DNA of 18,152 nt from Bacillota bacterium (GCA_023458855.1 JAEWWQ010000090.1:1-18152), one strand, 5' to 3'. Shown: positions 6,769 to 14,041, counted from the first letter of the stretch. Notes: generated by a model from the sequence alone, not told the origin. Program-made: numbers and translations.

Positions 6769-8082
6769 ATGAAAATACTTACAACAATACTTAACGCACT
6801 GATTATTTTTTGCGCTGCTAATATGTACAGCTTACCTATAATACGGGAACATACATATCTGATTGTGATACTGGCTGTCAGCTTTGTTATTATTAATATA
6901 TTTCCATCGTTTGAAAATAGAAAACTGCCGATTCGCTTACGGCTCTGTGGGGACGGTTGCGTACTATTGATTATTTTCCTGATATCAGCTTTTTTGTCGA
7001 CGCTATTTTTCCTGTATCAGATACATCTTGGTCTGAGATCTTTCTGGATAGCAGGTCTTTTGATCACGATATGCCTGGAAGCCCTTGTTTTTTGGAACGG
7101 TATTATCCGCGTTTATATGACTTCTCTTCAACTTGCTTTTAAATGGCGTCTGATCGGCATTTTCTGTGGCTGGATCCCAGTGGTACATCTGTTCGTTCTA
7201 TTTCGGATCATACGCATTACTTTAAAAGAAGTGCATTTTGAAAGCAAAAAAATATGGACTAATAAAGAGCGGAACAAAGATTATATTTGCTGTACAAAGT
7301 ATCCAATCTTATTTGTTCATGGAGTCTTTTTTCGAGACTATAAGTATTTTAACTATTGGGGAAGAATTCCGGATGAACTAAAAGAGAATGGTGCAATCGT
7401 ATATTACGGGAATCAGCAGTCGGCGGCGTCTGTTGAAGCCTGCGGAAAAGAAATTTCTGCAGCAATACAACAGATCATTCAGGAATCCGGATGTGAAAAA
7501 GTGAATGTCATTGCGCATTCAAAGGGCGGACTAGATTGCAGATATGCAATCAGCGCATGCGGCGCAGCTAAATGGGTAGCTTCAATTACAACTATTAATA
7601 CACCGCATCGAGGCTGCCTCTTTGCAGAGTATCTGCTTTCGAAGGTTCCGAAAACTTCCCAGCAATTTATTGCGCAGAAATATAACAGCACGCTTAGGAA
7701 ATTTGGAGATAGTAATCCGGATTTTTTAACTGCCGTAAATGATCTGACTGTCTCTGCCTGTGAAAAAAGAAACAAAGTGATAGAGGATGTACCGGGCATT
7801 TTCTATCAGAGTGTAGGGTCTATTCTGAACAAAGCGTCAGACGGTAGATTTCCTTTAAATTTTTCATATCATCTTGTAAAGTATTTTGATGGTTCCAATG
7901 ATGGTCTGGTCTCAAGCGAATCGTTTGTATGGGGAGAAAAACATACACTTCTGGCGACAAAGGGAAAACGCGGAATATCTCACGGAGATGTCATAGACCT
8001 GAACAAAGAAAATATTGATCAATTTGATGTCAGGGAATTCTACGTGAATCTTGTTCATGATCTGAAAAATCGAGGCTTCTAA
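6769..8082 (+). CDS. Membrane-anchored alpha/beta-hydrolase, triacylglycerol lipase-like
   Basis: A protein of 437 residues in two parts. Residues 1-150 hold about five hydrophobic segments (roughly 5-22, 29-46, 64-84, 91-114, 128-150). Residues 178-437 are an alpha/beta-hydrolase: oxyanion-loop H184-G (P-I-L-F-V-H-G-V-F-F), nucleophile elbow A-H-S251-K-G-G, then N-T-P-H-R-G, F-D-G-S-N-D-G-L-V-S with candidate acid residues D374/D378, and G-I-S-H405-G-D as likely catalytic His. This is the arrangement of bacterial lipases/PGAP1-like esterases. Such enzymes hydrolyse acyl esters; fixing it to the membrane suggests lipid substrates. GAGG lies 10 nt before ATG. It stands alone, convergent with the XRE gene, and 800 bp from the oleate hydratase. 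Confidence 0.85.
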   Translation: MKILTTILNALIIFCAANMYSLPIIREHTYLIVILAVSFVIINIFPSFENRKLPIRLRLCGDGCVLLIIFLISAFLSTLFFLYQIHLGLRSFWIAGLLITICLEALVFWNGIIRVYMTSLQLAFKWRLIGIFCGWIPVVHLFVLFRIIRITLKEVHFESKKIWTNKERNKDYICCTKYPILFVHGVFFRDYKYFNYWGRIPDELKENGAIVYYGNQQSAASVEACGKEISAAIQQIIQESGCEKVNVIAHSKGGLDCRYAISACGAAKWVASITTINTPHRGCLFAEYLLSKVPKTSQQFIAQKYNSTLRKFGDSNPDFLTAVNDLTVSACEKRNKVIEDVPGIFYQSVGSILNKASDGRFPLNFSYHLVKYFDGSNDGLVSSESFVWGEKHTLLATKGKRGISHGDVIDLNKENIDQFDVREFYVNLVHDLKNRGF

Positions 8083-8124
8083 TATAATAACGGATATAAA
8101 GAGTGCATGCAGATTTATATTATG

Positions 8125-8334
8125 TTATTCAAAATAAAAAAGCTCTTCAAATTTTTTATCTAACGCAATACATAAGATAAGTGCCAACTTTGCAGTAGGA
8201 TTGAATTGTCCTGTTTCGATGGAACTAATCGTATTTCCTGAGACTCCGACGAGTTCCGCTAATTGGGTTTGCGATAAATTTTTTTCGGTCCGAATGTTTC
8301 TTAAATGATTTTTTAATATTAGTTTATCATCCAT
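8125..8334 (-). CDS. Small XRE-family helix-turn-helix repressor
   Basis: A protein of 69 residues, almost entirely one Cro/C1-type helix-turn-helix: L-R-N-I-R-T-E-K-N-L-S-Q-T-Q-L-A-E-L-V-G-V then G-N-T-I-S-S-I-E-T-G-Q-F-N-P-T-A-K-L-A-L. It lacks a separate dimer or ligand domain, as is usual for the small regulators that accompany membrane proteins in Firmicutes. It starts 4 bp after the stop of the DUF6442-like gene and shares its promoter. It is the likely binder of the duplicated palindrome at 8674-8717, giving autorepression. Confidence 0.92.
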   Translation of the reverse strand: MDDKLILKNHLRNIRTEKNLSQTQLAELVGVSGNTISSIETGQFNPTAKLALILCIALDKKFEELFYFE

Positions 8335-8338
8335 GGCA

Positions 8339-8650
8339 TTATACCCAGATGTCTGCTACATGACTGACCAAAGATGCTGCAGATGCAATAGAGCCTGCGA
8401 TAGTAGAAATTAAAAAGGCTTTATTCTTTGTAAATTGATACTTCGGATAAGACTCTGCCGCAATAAATGCCCAGAACATTGCCATAGGCACATAATTGTT
8501 TTGCCCTGTAAATAAATTAAACACTACAATGAATACAAATACAACACTGAATGCCATTTCACCGATTCTTCGACCACGATTTTCAGCTTGCTGCATACCT
8601 TCGTCAGTTTCTTCCGCTCTGCTTCTTTCTAGGACTTCCTCTTTATTCAT
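8339..8650 (-). CDS. DUF6442-like small membrane protein
   Basis: A protein of 103 residues. The start M-N-K-E-E-V-L-E-R-S-R-A-E is charged and cytoplasmic (to about residue 28), followed by hydrophobic segments at about 30-47, 52-65 and 78-97. The N-terminal sequence and membrane layout match my recollection of DUF6442, a family of unknown function usually next to a small XRE regulator, as here. AAAGGAGG sits 9 nt before ATG. It is the first gene of a two-gene operon; the regulator follows. The pair has no evident mechanistic link to the oleate hydratase beyond position. Confidence 0.8.
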   Translation of the reverse strand: MNKEEVLERSRAEETDEGMQQAENRGRRIGEMAFSVVFVFIVVFNLFTGQNNYVPMAMFWAFIAAESYPKYQFTKNKAFLISTIAGSIASAASLVSHVADIWV

Positions 8651-8673
8651 AAAAAAACCTCCTTTTTAAATAA

Positions 8674-8721
8674 CAAGTAAACTTGGTACTCCTATTATAG
8701 CATGCCAAGTTTACTTGTCAA
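8674..8721 (-). promoter_or_regulatory. Strong promoter with duplicated palindromic operator
   Basis: On the minus strand TTGACA (8721-8716), a 16-bp spacer and TATAAT (8699-8694) form a near-consensus promoter. CAAGTAAACTTG (8674-8685) and CAAGTTTACTTG (8706-8717, preceded by C) are two copies of a CAAGT-N2-ACTTG palindrome. Together they form a 13-bp inverted repeat, with centres 32 bp apart (about three helix turns). One copy lies between the -35 and -10 boxes, the other just past the transcription start. This suits cooperative repression by the XRE protein of the operon. Confidence 0.75.
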
Positions 8722-8740
8722 TAAAAATTAACAAGGATAT

Positions 8741-8787
8741 AAAATCCGCTGATGGATTTTTAGTGTAAAATATTATATACTGGTATA
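8741..8787 (+). promoter_or_regulatory. Upstream region of the oleate hydratase gene
   Basis: AAAATCC (8741-8747) pairs with GGATTTT (8754-8760), forming a small hairpin. TATAC-TG-GTATA (8776-8787) is a palindrome that could include the -10 box. A loosely repeated TTT-N-TAGTGT motif lies around 8757-8767 and 8791-8802. No convincing -35/-10 pair was found, so control may require an activator or lie elsewhere. Confidence 0.3.
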
Positions 8788-8886
8788 AAGAATTTCTAGT
8801 GTGATAATAGCAGGTCATGTATAAGGGGAAATAGTAAAAGTCAAAACAGAGTAATAATAGATAATACTGGTGAAAGGTGGATTATT

Positions 8887-10848
8887 ATGTCGAAGAAAAA
8901 TGTAAAATTGGGCATGGCTGCTTTGACAGCAGCAGGAGTTGCAGCAATTGCTGTAAAAAACAGCAAGGTAAAAGCAACCAGAAAAAAAGCGCAGGCGAAA
9001 GTAGCGAAGAATTCGGACTATCGCAATACGGAACTTGGAAAATATGCAAAGAACAGTAAAGGTATCTATTATACAAATGGGAATTATGAGGCCTTTGCAA
9101 CTCCAAGAAAACCGGATCATGTAGACGAGAAGAGCGCATATATTGTCGGCAGTGGACTGGCAGCTCTTGCGACAGCATGTTTTCTTGTTCGCGATGGGAA
9201 GATGTCAGGTGACAAGATTCATATTCTTGAATCGATGGATATTGCAGGTGGATCCTGTGATGGCATTGCAGATCCGACCAGAGGATATGTGATGAGAGGC
9301 GGACGCGAAATGGAAAATCATTTTGAATGTCTTTGGGATCTGTTTCACAGTATTCCTTCTCTTGAACTACCTGGGGCATCTGTATTGGATGAATTTTACT
9401 GGCTGAATAAGGAAGATCCGAACTATTCCCTGTGTCGAGCAACAATAGATCGGGGAGCGGATGCACACACAGACGGCAAATTCAATTTAAGCCAAAAAGG
9501 TTGTATGGAAATCCTAAAGCTTTTTATGACAAAAGATGAAGATCTATACGATAAAAGCATTGAGGATGTATTTGACAATGAAGTATTTGATTCTACATTC
9601 TGGCTTTACTGGAGAACGATGTTTGCCTTTGAAAACTGGCATAGCGCATTGGAAATGAAATTATACTTCCAAAGGTTTATCCATCACATTGCCGGACTTC
9701 CCGATTTTAGTGCATTAAAGTTTACAAAATACAACCAGTATGAATCACTGATTCTTCCAATGCAAAAATATCTGGAAGCAGCAGGTGTAAAGTTTGAATT
9801 TAATACAGAGGTAACTAATGTCATTTTTGAGATTTCTAATGACAAGAAGATTGCCAAAAGTATTAAATGTAAAAGAAACGGAGTAGAAAAGGTAATTTTT
9901 CTTACGGAAAATGATCTTGTATTTGTTACAAACGGAAGCTGTACAGAGGGTACTGTTTATGGAGATCAGAATCACGCTCCTGATGGAGAGGCAGAAGTAA
10001 GAATGAGTGGAAGCTGGAACCTATGGAAAAATATTGCAAAGCAGGATACTTCCTTTGGCCATCCGGAAAAATTCTGCTCTGATATAAAAAAGACCAATTG
10101 GGAATCAGCAACAATTACAACGTTGGATGATAAGATTCTGCCTTATATCACCAATATTTGTAAGAGAGATCCAAAGAGCGGAAAGGTCGTAACGGGTGGC
10201 ATTGTCAGTTGCATAGACTCGTCATGGCTTCTTAGCTGGACCATTAACAGACAAGGGCAATTCAAGGAACAGGATAAGAATCAGGTATGTGTATGGGTAT
10301 ATGGGCTGTTCACAGATGTGCCTGGAGATTATATAAAAAAACCAATGAAAGATTGTACCGGCCGGGAGATTACAGAAGAATGGCTATATCATCTGGGGGT
10401 ACCGGTCGAGCAAATAGAGGAATTGTCTGAGAAGAGCGCAATCTGCGTTCCGACAATGATGCCTTATATTACTGCGTTTTTTATGCCAAGAACCAAGGGT
10501 GACAGGCCGGATGTAATTCCAGATGGATGCGTTAATTTTGCATTCCTGGGGCAGTTTGCGGAGACACCAAGGGACACTGTGTTTACAACAGAATATTCTG
10601 TCAGAACGGCAATGGAAGCGGTATATGGACTGTTGGGCGTTGACAGGGGCGTTCCGGAAGTATGGGGCAGTGTCTATGATATCAGAGAGCTGCTTGACAG
10701 CAGTGTTAAATTAATGGATGGAAAATCTCCGTTGGAAATTGAATTCCCCGGACCACTGAATATAGTAAAAAAGCCTATCCTTCATTTTGTAAAAGGAACA
10801 GTTATTGAGAAGTTGCTGAAAGATCATAATATTTTGCAGGGGGAATGA
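8887..10848 (+). CDS. ohyA: Oleate hydratase (FAD-dependent), with N-terminal hydrophobic/basic extension
   Basis: A protein of 653 residues of the oleate hydratase/myosin-cross-reactive-antigen family, which adds water to the cis-9 bond of oleate to give 10-hydroxystearate. The FAD-binding Rossmann motif is I-V-G-S-G-L-A-A-L (about 86-94). The catalytic pair known from Elizabethkingia OhyA (E122, Y241) maps with identical 119-residue spacing to E141 (in G-G-R-E-M-E) and Y260 (in A-L-E-M-K-L-Y). The family core starts near residue 55. Residues 8-23 are hydrophobic and 24-42 Lys/Arg/Ala-rich, resembling a membrane anchor or surface-binding helix. AAAGGTGG lies 6 nt before ATG. Likely roles are detoxifying unsaturated fatty acids or making hydroxy fatty acids. 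Only the truncated ArsR gene follows directly. Confidence 0.96.
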   Translation: MSKKNVKLGMAALTAAGVAAIAVKNSKVKATRKKAQAKVAKNSDYRNTELGKYAKNSKGIYYTNGNYEAFATPRKPDHVDEKSAYIVGSGLAALATACFLVRDGKMSGDKIHILESMDIAGGSCDGIADPTRGYVMRGGREMENHFECLWDLFHSIPSLELPGASVLDEFYWLNKEDPNYSLCRATIDRGADAHTDGKFNLSQKGCMEILKLFMTKDEDLYDKSIEDVFDNEVFDSTFWLYWRTMFAFENWHSALEMKLYFQRFIHHIAGLPDFSALKFTKYNQYESLILPMQKYLEAAGVKFEFNTEVTNVIFEISNDKKIAKSIKCKRNGVEKVIFLTENDLVFVTNGSCTEGTVYGDQNHAPDGEAEVRMSGSWNLWKNIAKQDTSFGHPEKFCSDIKKTNWESATITTLDDKILPYITNICKRDPKSGKVVTGGIVSCIDSSWLLSWTINRQGQFKEQDKNQVCVWVYGLFTDVPGDYIKKPMKDCTGREITEEWLYHLGVPVEQIEELSEKSAICVPTMMPYITAFFMPRTKGDRPDVIPDGCVNFAFLGQFAETPRDTVFTTEYSVRTAMEAVYGLLGVDRGVPEVWGSVYDIRELLDSSVKLMDGKSPLEIEFPGPLNIVKKPILHFVKGTVIEKLLKDHNILQGE

Positions 10849-10850
10849 AC

Positions 10851-11045
10851 ATGGCTAAATTTTTGGAATTAGACATGGAACAGGAAGAGGAATTGTGTAA
10901 CGTGGGGAAGGCACTATCTTCCCCTATCAGAATCCAGATTTTAAAACTTTTATATAACAAAAGTTTAATTATTGAAGAAATTGCAAAGCAATTGAATATT
11001 CCTGCATCAAGCGCAGCAGCTTTGCTGAGGCAGTGTATTATTTGA
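10851..11045 (+). pseudogene. ArsR-type regulator, N-terminal half only
   Basis: ATG 10851 has AGGGGG 7 nt upstream and follows the oleate hydratase stop by 2 bp. The 64 codons encode L-C-N-V-G-K-A-L-S-S-P-I-R-I-Q-I-L-K-L-L, then I-I-E-E-I-A-K-Q-L-N-I-P-A-S-S-A-A, the first helices of an ArsR-type winged helix. Homology ends in the recognition helix near base 11018, where a phenylalanine and the rest of the wing would be expected. The sequence then shifts into glycosidase DNA and stops at TGA 11043-11045. A functional DNA-binding protein is unlikely. In Clostridia such regulators are often followed by a glycoside hydrolase gene. Confidence 0.75.
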
Positions 11046-11545
11046 CAAAATCTTTTGATCAGAACAGACCGGTAATCGTAAATGACGGATGGGAGCATAC
11101 GATTTCAGATATTATCACATTACATGATTATGAAGAAATAGGTGAATTTTTCTATAAGAGATATACGGAATGTAAAGATGCTATTCTTAAAACAACAGTC
11201 TACCATAGTCATCATAAATCTGCGCTGGCCAATGGCTATGAGTATAAGGGCCAACCTATCATGATTAGTGAATTTGGAGGTATTGCATTTAACAATAGTG
11301 AAGAAGGATGGGGGTACGGAAATAAAGTAAACAGTGAGGAAGAATTTCTGAAGCGCTTTGATGATATTACGACTGCTATAAAACAAACGCAATATATATG
11401 CGGTTATTGCTATACACAGGTAACCGATGTGCAGCAGGAAATCAATGGATTGATGGATATCGAGCGCAGATTTAAAATAGCACCCGAAAAAATCAAAGAG
11501 ATTAATGAAAGAGTTATTGGATACTGGAGAGCCATTAAAGCTTAG
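11021..11545 (+). pseudogene. Glycoside hydrolase family 2, C-terminal fragment
   Basis: From base 11021 the frame reads F-A-E-A-V-Y-Y-L-T-K-S-F-D-Q-N-R-P, then N-D-G-W-E-H-T, L-H-D-Y, P-I-M-I-S-E-F-G-G-I-A-F-N and C-Y-T-Q-V-T-D-V-Q-Q-E-I-N-G-L. This is the last third of the GH2 (beta-galactosidase-type) TIM barrel. S-E-F-G-G holds the position of the catalytic nucleophile Glu. The N-terminal sugar-binding and immunoglobulin-like domains and the acid/base Glu are absent, so it cannot be active. Its 5' end joins directly to the ArsR fragment, indicating one deletion that removed the rest of both genes. The gene ends intact at TAG 11543-11545. Confidence 0.8.
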
Positions 11546-11558
11546 AAAATTTTTCAAA

Positions 11559-11594
11559 CGGGACTGGAATTTATATTCTGGCCCCGCTTTGTTT
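11559..11594 (+). terminator. Intrinsic terminator after the GH2 remnant
   Basis: CGGGACTGGAAT (11559-11570) pairs with ATTCTGGCCCCG (11575-11586) through a 4-nt loop, with two G-U pairs and one mismatch, followed by CTTTGTTTT. It would terminate the oleate hydratase transcript after the remnants. Confidence 0.6.
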
Positions 11595-11622
11595 TCTATA
11601 TTAAAGTCACAAAAGAACAGTA

Positions 11623-11676
11623 TTGACATTTTATGTTTTATTAGTATAATTTAATTAAACCGACAGTTTAATTAAA
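11623..11676 (+). promoter_or_regulatory. Consensus promoter with perfect TetR-type palindrome
   Basis: TTGACA (11623-11628), a 16-bp spacer and TATAAT (11645-11650) form a consensus sigma-A promoter. Directly at the -10/start lies a perfect inverted repeat: TTTAATTAAAC (11650-11660), CGACA, GTTTAATTAAA (11666-11676). The TetR gene starts 11 bp later behind GGGGGAG. The position predicts that the TetR protein blocks its own operon. Confidence 0.85.
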
Positions 11677-11687
11677 GGGGGAGTGAT

Positions 11688-12320
11688 ATGGCAAGGAGAA
11701 TAAAAGAGGAGCCAGGAATTCATAGAAGTCGTATTGCAAAAGCAGCAGGAGTGCTATTTGAATCAAAAGGAATAGAAACCACTTCGATGAATGAGATAGC
11801 TAAAAATGCTGGATATAGCAAAGCTACATTATATGTATACTTTCAAAATAAAGAGGAGATTGTAGGCTACCTTGTTTTGAATAGCATGATCAAGTTAAAA
11901 GAATATCTTGCATCTGCACTTACGGGTGAAATTGATTTTAAAGAAAAGTACCTGGCGATTTGTCAGGCCATGGTCTTATATAAGGACGAATATCCATTTT
12001 ATTTTTCTATGGTACTAGATTATATCAATATTGACTTTGCACATTCTTATTGTGAGGAGTCTGAGCGTGAGACGTTTCAGGTTGGAGAAGAAATCAATGC
12101 ACTTTTAACGTCATTTTTCACCGATGGCATAGAGCAAGGTGTATGTAGTGGTCAACTGGATATAAAGGCTGTCATATTCTCGATTTGGGGAATGCTGTCA
12201 GGGTTTATTCAGCTTGCAATGAAGAAACAAAAGTATATTTACCAGGAAGTTCATATGACAAAGGAAGAATTTTTGGAAAGGGGGTTTCTATTTCTATATG
12301 GTGCAATCGAGAAAAAATAA
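11688..12320 (+). CDS. TetR-family regulator of the flavin/heme redox operon
   Basis: A protein of 210 residues. The N-terminal helix-turn-helix (about residues 12-60) reads R-I-A-K-A-A-G-V-L-F-E-S-K-G-I, then M-N-E-I-A-K-N-A-G-Y-S-K-A-T-L-Y-V-Y-F-Q-N-K-E-E-I. The C-terminal helical domain (about 70-205) is the presumed ligand pocket and dimer interface. It is the first gene of a three-gene operon; the flavoprotein start overlaps its last 23 bp. The palindrome 11 bp before its start is its likely operator. The inducer could be a quinone-like, flavin-like or fatty-acid compound, but the sequence does not decide. Confidence 0.93.
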   Translation: MARRIKEEPGIHRSRIAKAAGVLFESKGIETTSMNEIAKNAGYSKATLYVYFQNKEEIVGYLVLNSMIKLKEYLASALTGEIDFKEKYLAICQAMVLYKDEYPFYFSMVLDYINIDFAHSYCEESERETFQVGEEINALLTSFFTDGIEQGVCSGQLDIKAVIFSIWGMLSGFIQLAMKKQKYIYQEVHMTKEEFLERGFLFLYGAIEKK

Positions 12321-12879
12321 AACTCTGGCAATATTGGGAAGCCCTCACACAGATGGTATTACGGCAAAAATGCTTACTATTGCAATGAATGCCAGCAAAG
12401 CTCGTGGTGATGAGGTGATATATCTGAATTTATATGACAAGAACATTCAGTTTTGCAGAGGCTGCCGAAAGTGTATGGAAACAAGGGAATGTATTATGAA
12501 AAGTGATGATATAACTGAAATAACAGGATACATAAAAGAAAGCGATATGATTATTCTGGCAGCACCGGTCTACTGGGCCAATGTACCAGCAGTTGTAAAA
12601 AATTTATTTGACAGACTTGTTGGAGTGGCGATGGAGGAAACAAATACTTTTCCTAAACCACGCCTCTCTGGAAAAAAATACATACTGCTTATTTCCTGCA
12701 ACACACCAATGCCATTTGCCAGATTATTTGACCAGTCTGCAGGTGCGATACGGGCTATGAAGGAATTTTTCCATACAAGTGGCATGAGATGCAATGGGGC
12801 TGCCGTATGTGGAAATGCTTCTAAAAGAGAGGAAATTCCTATAAATGTAAAACATAGAATTCAGAAGTTTTTTAAGTAG
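12298..12879 (+). CDS. Iron-sulfur flavoprotein / NADPH-dependent FMN reductase family
   Basis: A protein of 193 residues with a flavodoxin-like fold. The FMN phosphate loop is G-S-P-H-T-D-G-I-T (14-22), and A-A-P-V-Y-W-A-N-V-P (about 88-97) is the second flavin-contact motif. C53-x2-C56-x2-C59-x5-C65 matches the compact cysteine motif of iron-sulfur flavoproteins (Isf), which binds a [4Fe-4S] cluster beside FMN. It would carry electrons in the cytoplasm, probably from ferredoxin or NAD(P)H. ATG 12298 overlaps the TetR gene end and has GGAAAGGGGG about 12 nt upstream, so translational coupling is likely. The membrane FMN-binding protein follows 33 bp later and is a natural acceptor. Confidence 0.88.
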   Translation: MVQSRKNKTLAILGSPHTDGITAKMLTIAMNASKARGDEVIYLNLYDKNIQFCRGCRKCMETRECIMKSDDITEITGYIKESDMIILAAPVYWANVPAVVKNLFDRLVGVAMEETNTFPKPRLSGKKYILLISCNTPMPFARLFDQSAGAIRAMKEFFHTSGMRCNGAAVCGNASKREEIPINVKHRIQKFFK

Positions 12880-12912
12880 AAATTATCTCTGCAAGAAGGA
12901 GGGCTTAGGAAA

Positions 12913-13581
12913 ATGGGCATTATCACCGGATACATAAGTTCCCTATGTCTATTATTTCTTGTCGCAAAGTTTATGGCAAGAAAATCAAAGAATCATGAGA
13001 TAAATCATTTTTTAGGGAAAATACACAAACCTGTAAGTTGTATATTTCTTTTATCATGTATGATACATTTTATTCTTGTTATTCCGGTATTACAATCAAG
13101 AAGTGTATTACTTACAGGTTCAGGAGTTATTGCAATCGGAGTTGCAATATTACTGGTTATTCTTTGCCATACGATAAAAGACAGGCAAAATAAAATAGTC
13201 TGGCATAGAATGCTGTCAGCAGTACTTTTAGCAACCGTTATTTTCCATGTTACGACATACTTTATTGATCTTACAGAGTATAAAGATAATATAAACGAGA
13301 TTGAGATTGCAGAAATAGACTTATCCAAAATCTCAGATGGAATATATCGAGGGGATTATGATGCTGGATATATCTACGCAAAAGTGCAAGTTACTGTAAA
13401 AAAAGGAAAAATTACAAATATTGAAATCCTGGAGCATAGAAATGAGCGCGGACAAAAGGCAGAGAGTATTATAGAAACTATGATAAATGAGCAAAAAGTA
13501 AATGTTGATGCAGTTTCCGGTGCGACAAATTCGAGTCTGGTAATAAAGAAGGCCTGTGAAAATGCGCTGTGTCAACAATGA
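12913..13581 (+). CDS. Membrane protein with two H-x13-H helices and a flavinylated FMN-binding domain
   Basis: A protein of 222 residues. Four hydrophobic segments lie at about 3-20, 40-60, 66-86 and 99-118. Helices 2 and 4 each carry two His exactly 13 residues apart (H38/H52 and H98/H112), the layout of two stacked b-hemes in ferric-reductase-like proteins. Basic loops 22-39 and 87-99 put the last part outside. Residues 140-222 are an FMN-binding domain (G-I-Y-R-G-D-Y-D-A-G-Y start) with V-S-G-A-T205-N-S, the motif to which ApbE attaches FMN on the Thr. It should move electrons across the membrane from the cytoplasmic flavoprotein to an outside flavin and an unknown acceptor. AGGAGGG lies upstream of ATG. 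No apbE gene is in the window. Confidence 0.85.
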   Translation: MGIITGYISSLCLLFLVAKFMARKSKNHEINHFLGKIHKPVSCIFLLSCMIHFILVIPVLQSRSVLLTGSGVIAIGVAILLVILCHTIKDRQNKIVWHRMLSAVLLATVIFHVTTYFIDLTEYKDNINEIEIAEIDLSKISDGIYRGDYDAGYIYAKVQVTVKKGKITNIEILEHRNERGQKAESIIETMINEQKVNVDAVSGATNSSLVIKKACENALCQQ

Positions 13582-13678
13582 AATTGCATACTGGTAAGTT
13601 GGTATGAAAAAAGTAAAAACAAAATGTAATATAGCTTCTTAATTTAAATATTAAATTCAAGGATACGGAGGGAATATA

Positions 13679-14041
13679 ATGAAGATCGGAGAAGTTTCTC
13701 TATTGACAAATGATGTCGTAAGATTGGCAGATTTCTATAAAGCATTACTAAATATAGAAAATAATAGCACTGATGAAGTGCACCAGACAATTATATCTGA
13801 AGAGACAATGTTGACAATTTACAATGATGGAACCGTAAAATCCAATCATAATATAAATATGTGTCTTGCTTTTACTATCGAAGATATAGATAGTGAATAT
13901 AAAAAGTTAAAAGAATTAGGAGTTGAAATGATTACCGAGCCCCAAAAACAGCCATGGGGAACTTACAATATGAGTTTCTATGATCCGGATAGAAACATTA
14001 TTTTTTTACGGCAATTTTTATTCGAACGCAGGAATTCCTGA
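13679..14041 (+). CDS. VOC-superfamily (glyoxalase/bleomycin-resistance fold) protein
   Basis: A protein of 120 residues, one complete vicinal-oxygen-chelate unit of two beta-alpha-beta-beta-beta modules. The first is K-I-G-E-V-S-L-L-T-N-D-V-V-R-L-A-D-F-Y-K-A-L-L, the second L-A-F-T-I-E-D-I-D-S-E-Y-K-K-L-K-E-L-G, ending W-G-T-Y-N-M-S-F-Y-D-P-D-R-N-I-I-F-L. The usual His/Glu metal ligands are not clearly present, so it may bind a ligand rather than catalyse. CGGAGGG lies 6 nt before ATG. No operon partner is apparent. An AATTTAA/TTAAATT inverted repeat at 13641-13657 lies upstream. Specific function is unknown. Confidence 0.85.
   Translation: MKIGEVSLLTNDVVRLADFYKALLNIENNSTDEVHQTIISEETMLTIYNDGTVKSNHNINMCLAFTIEDIDSEYKKLKELGVEMITEPQKQPWGTYNMSFYDPDRNIIFLRQFLFERRNS

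Noticed and set aside
8674..8717. Terminator interpretation of the 13-bp inverted repeat
   Set aside because: The arms overlap a near-consensus promoter and are each palindromic, which fits operators better than a terminator.
8885..9466. Long minus-strand open frame of 193 codons
   Set aside because: It lies antisense within oleate hydratase, has no ribosome site and no recognisable protein pattern.
11033..11545. A separate 170-residue gene starting at GTG 11033
   Set aside because: The peptide is plainly the C-terminal part of a GH2 glycosidase; GH2 homology begins before the GTG and there is no ribosome site.
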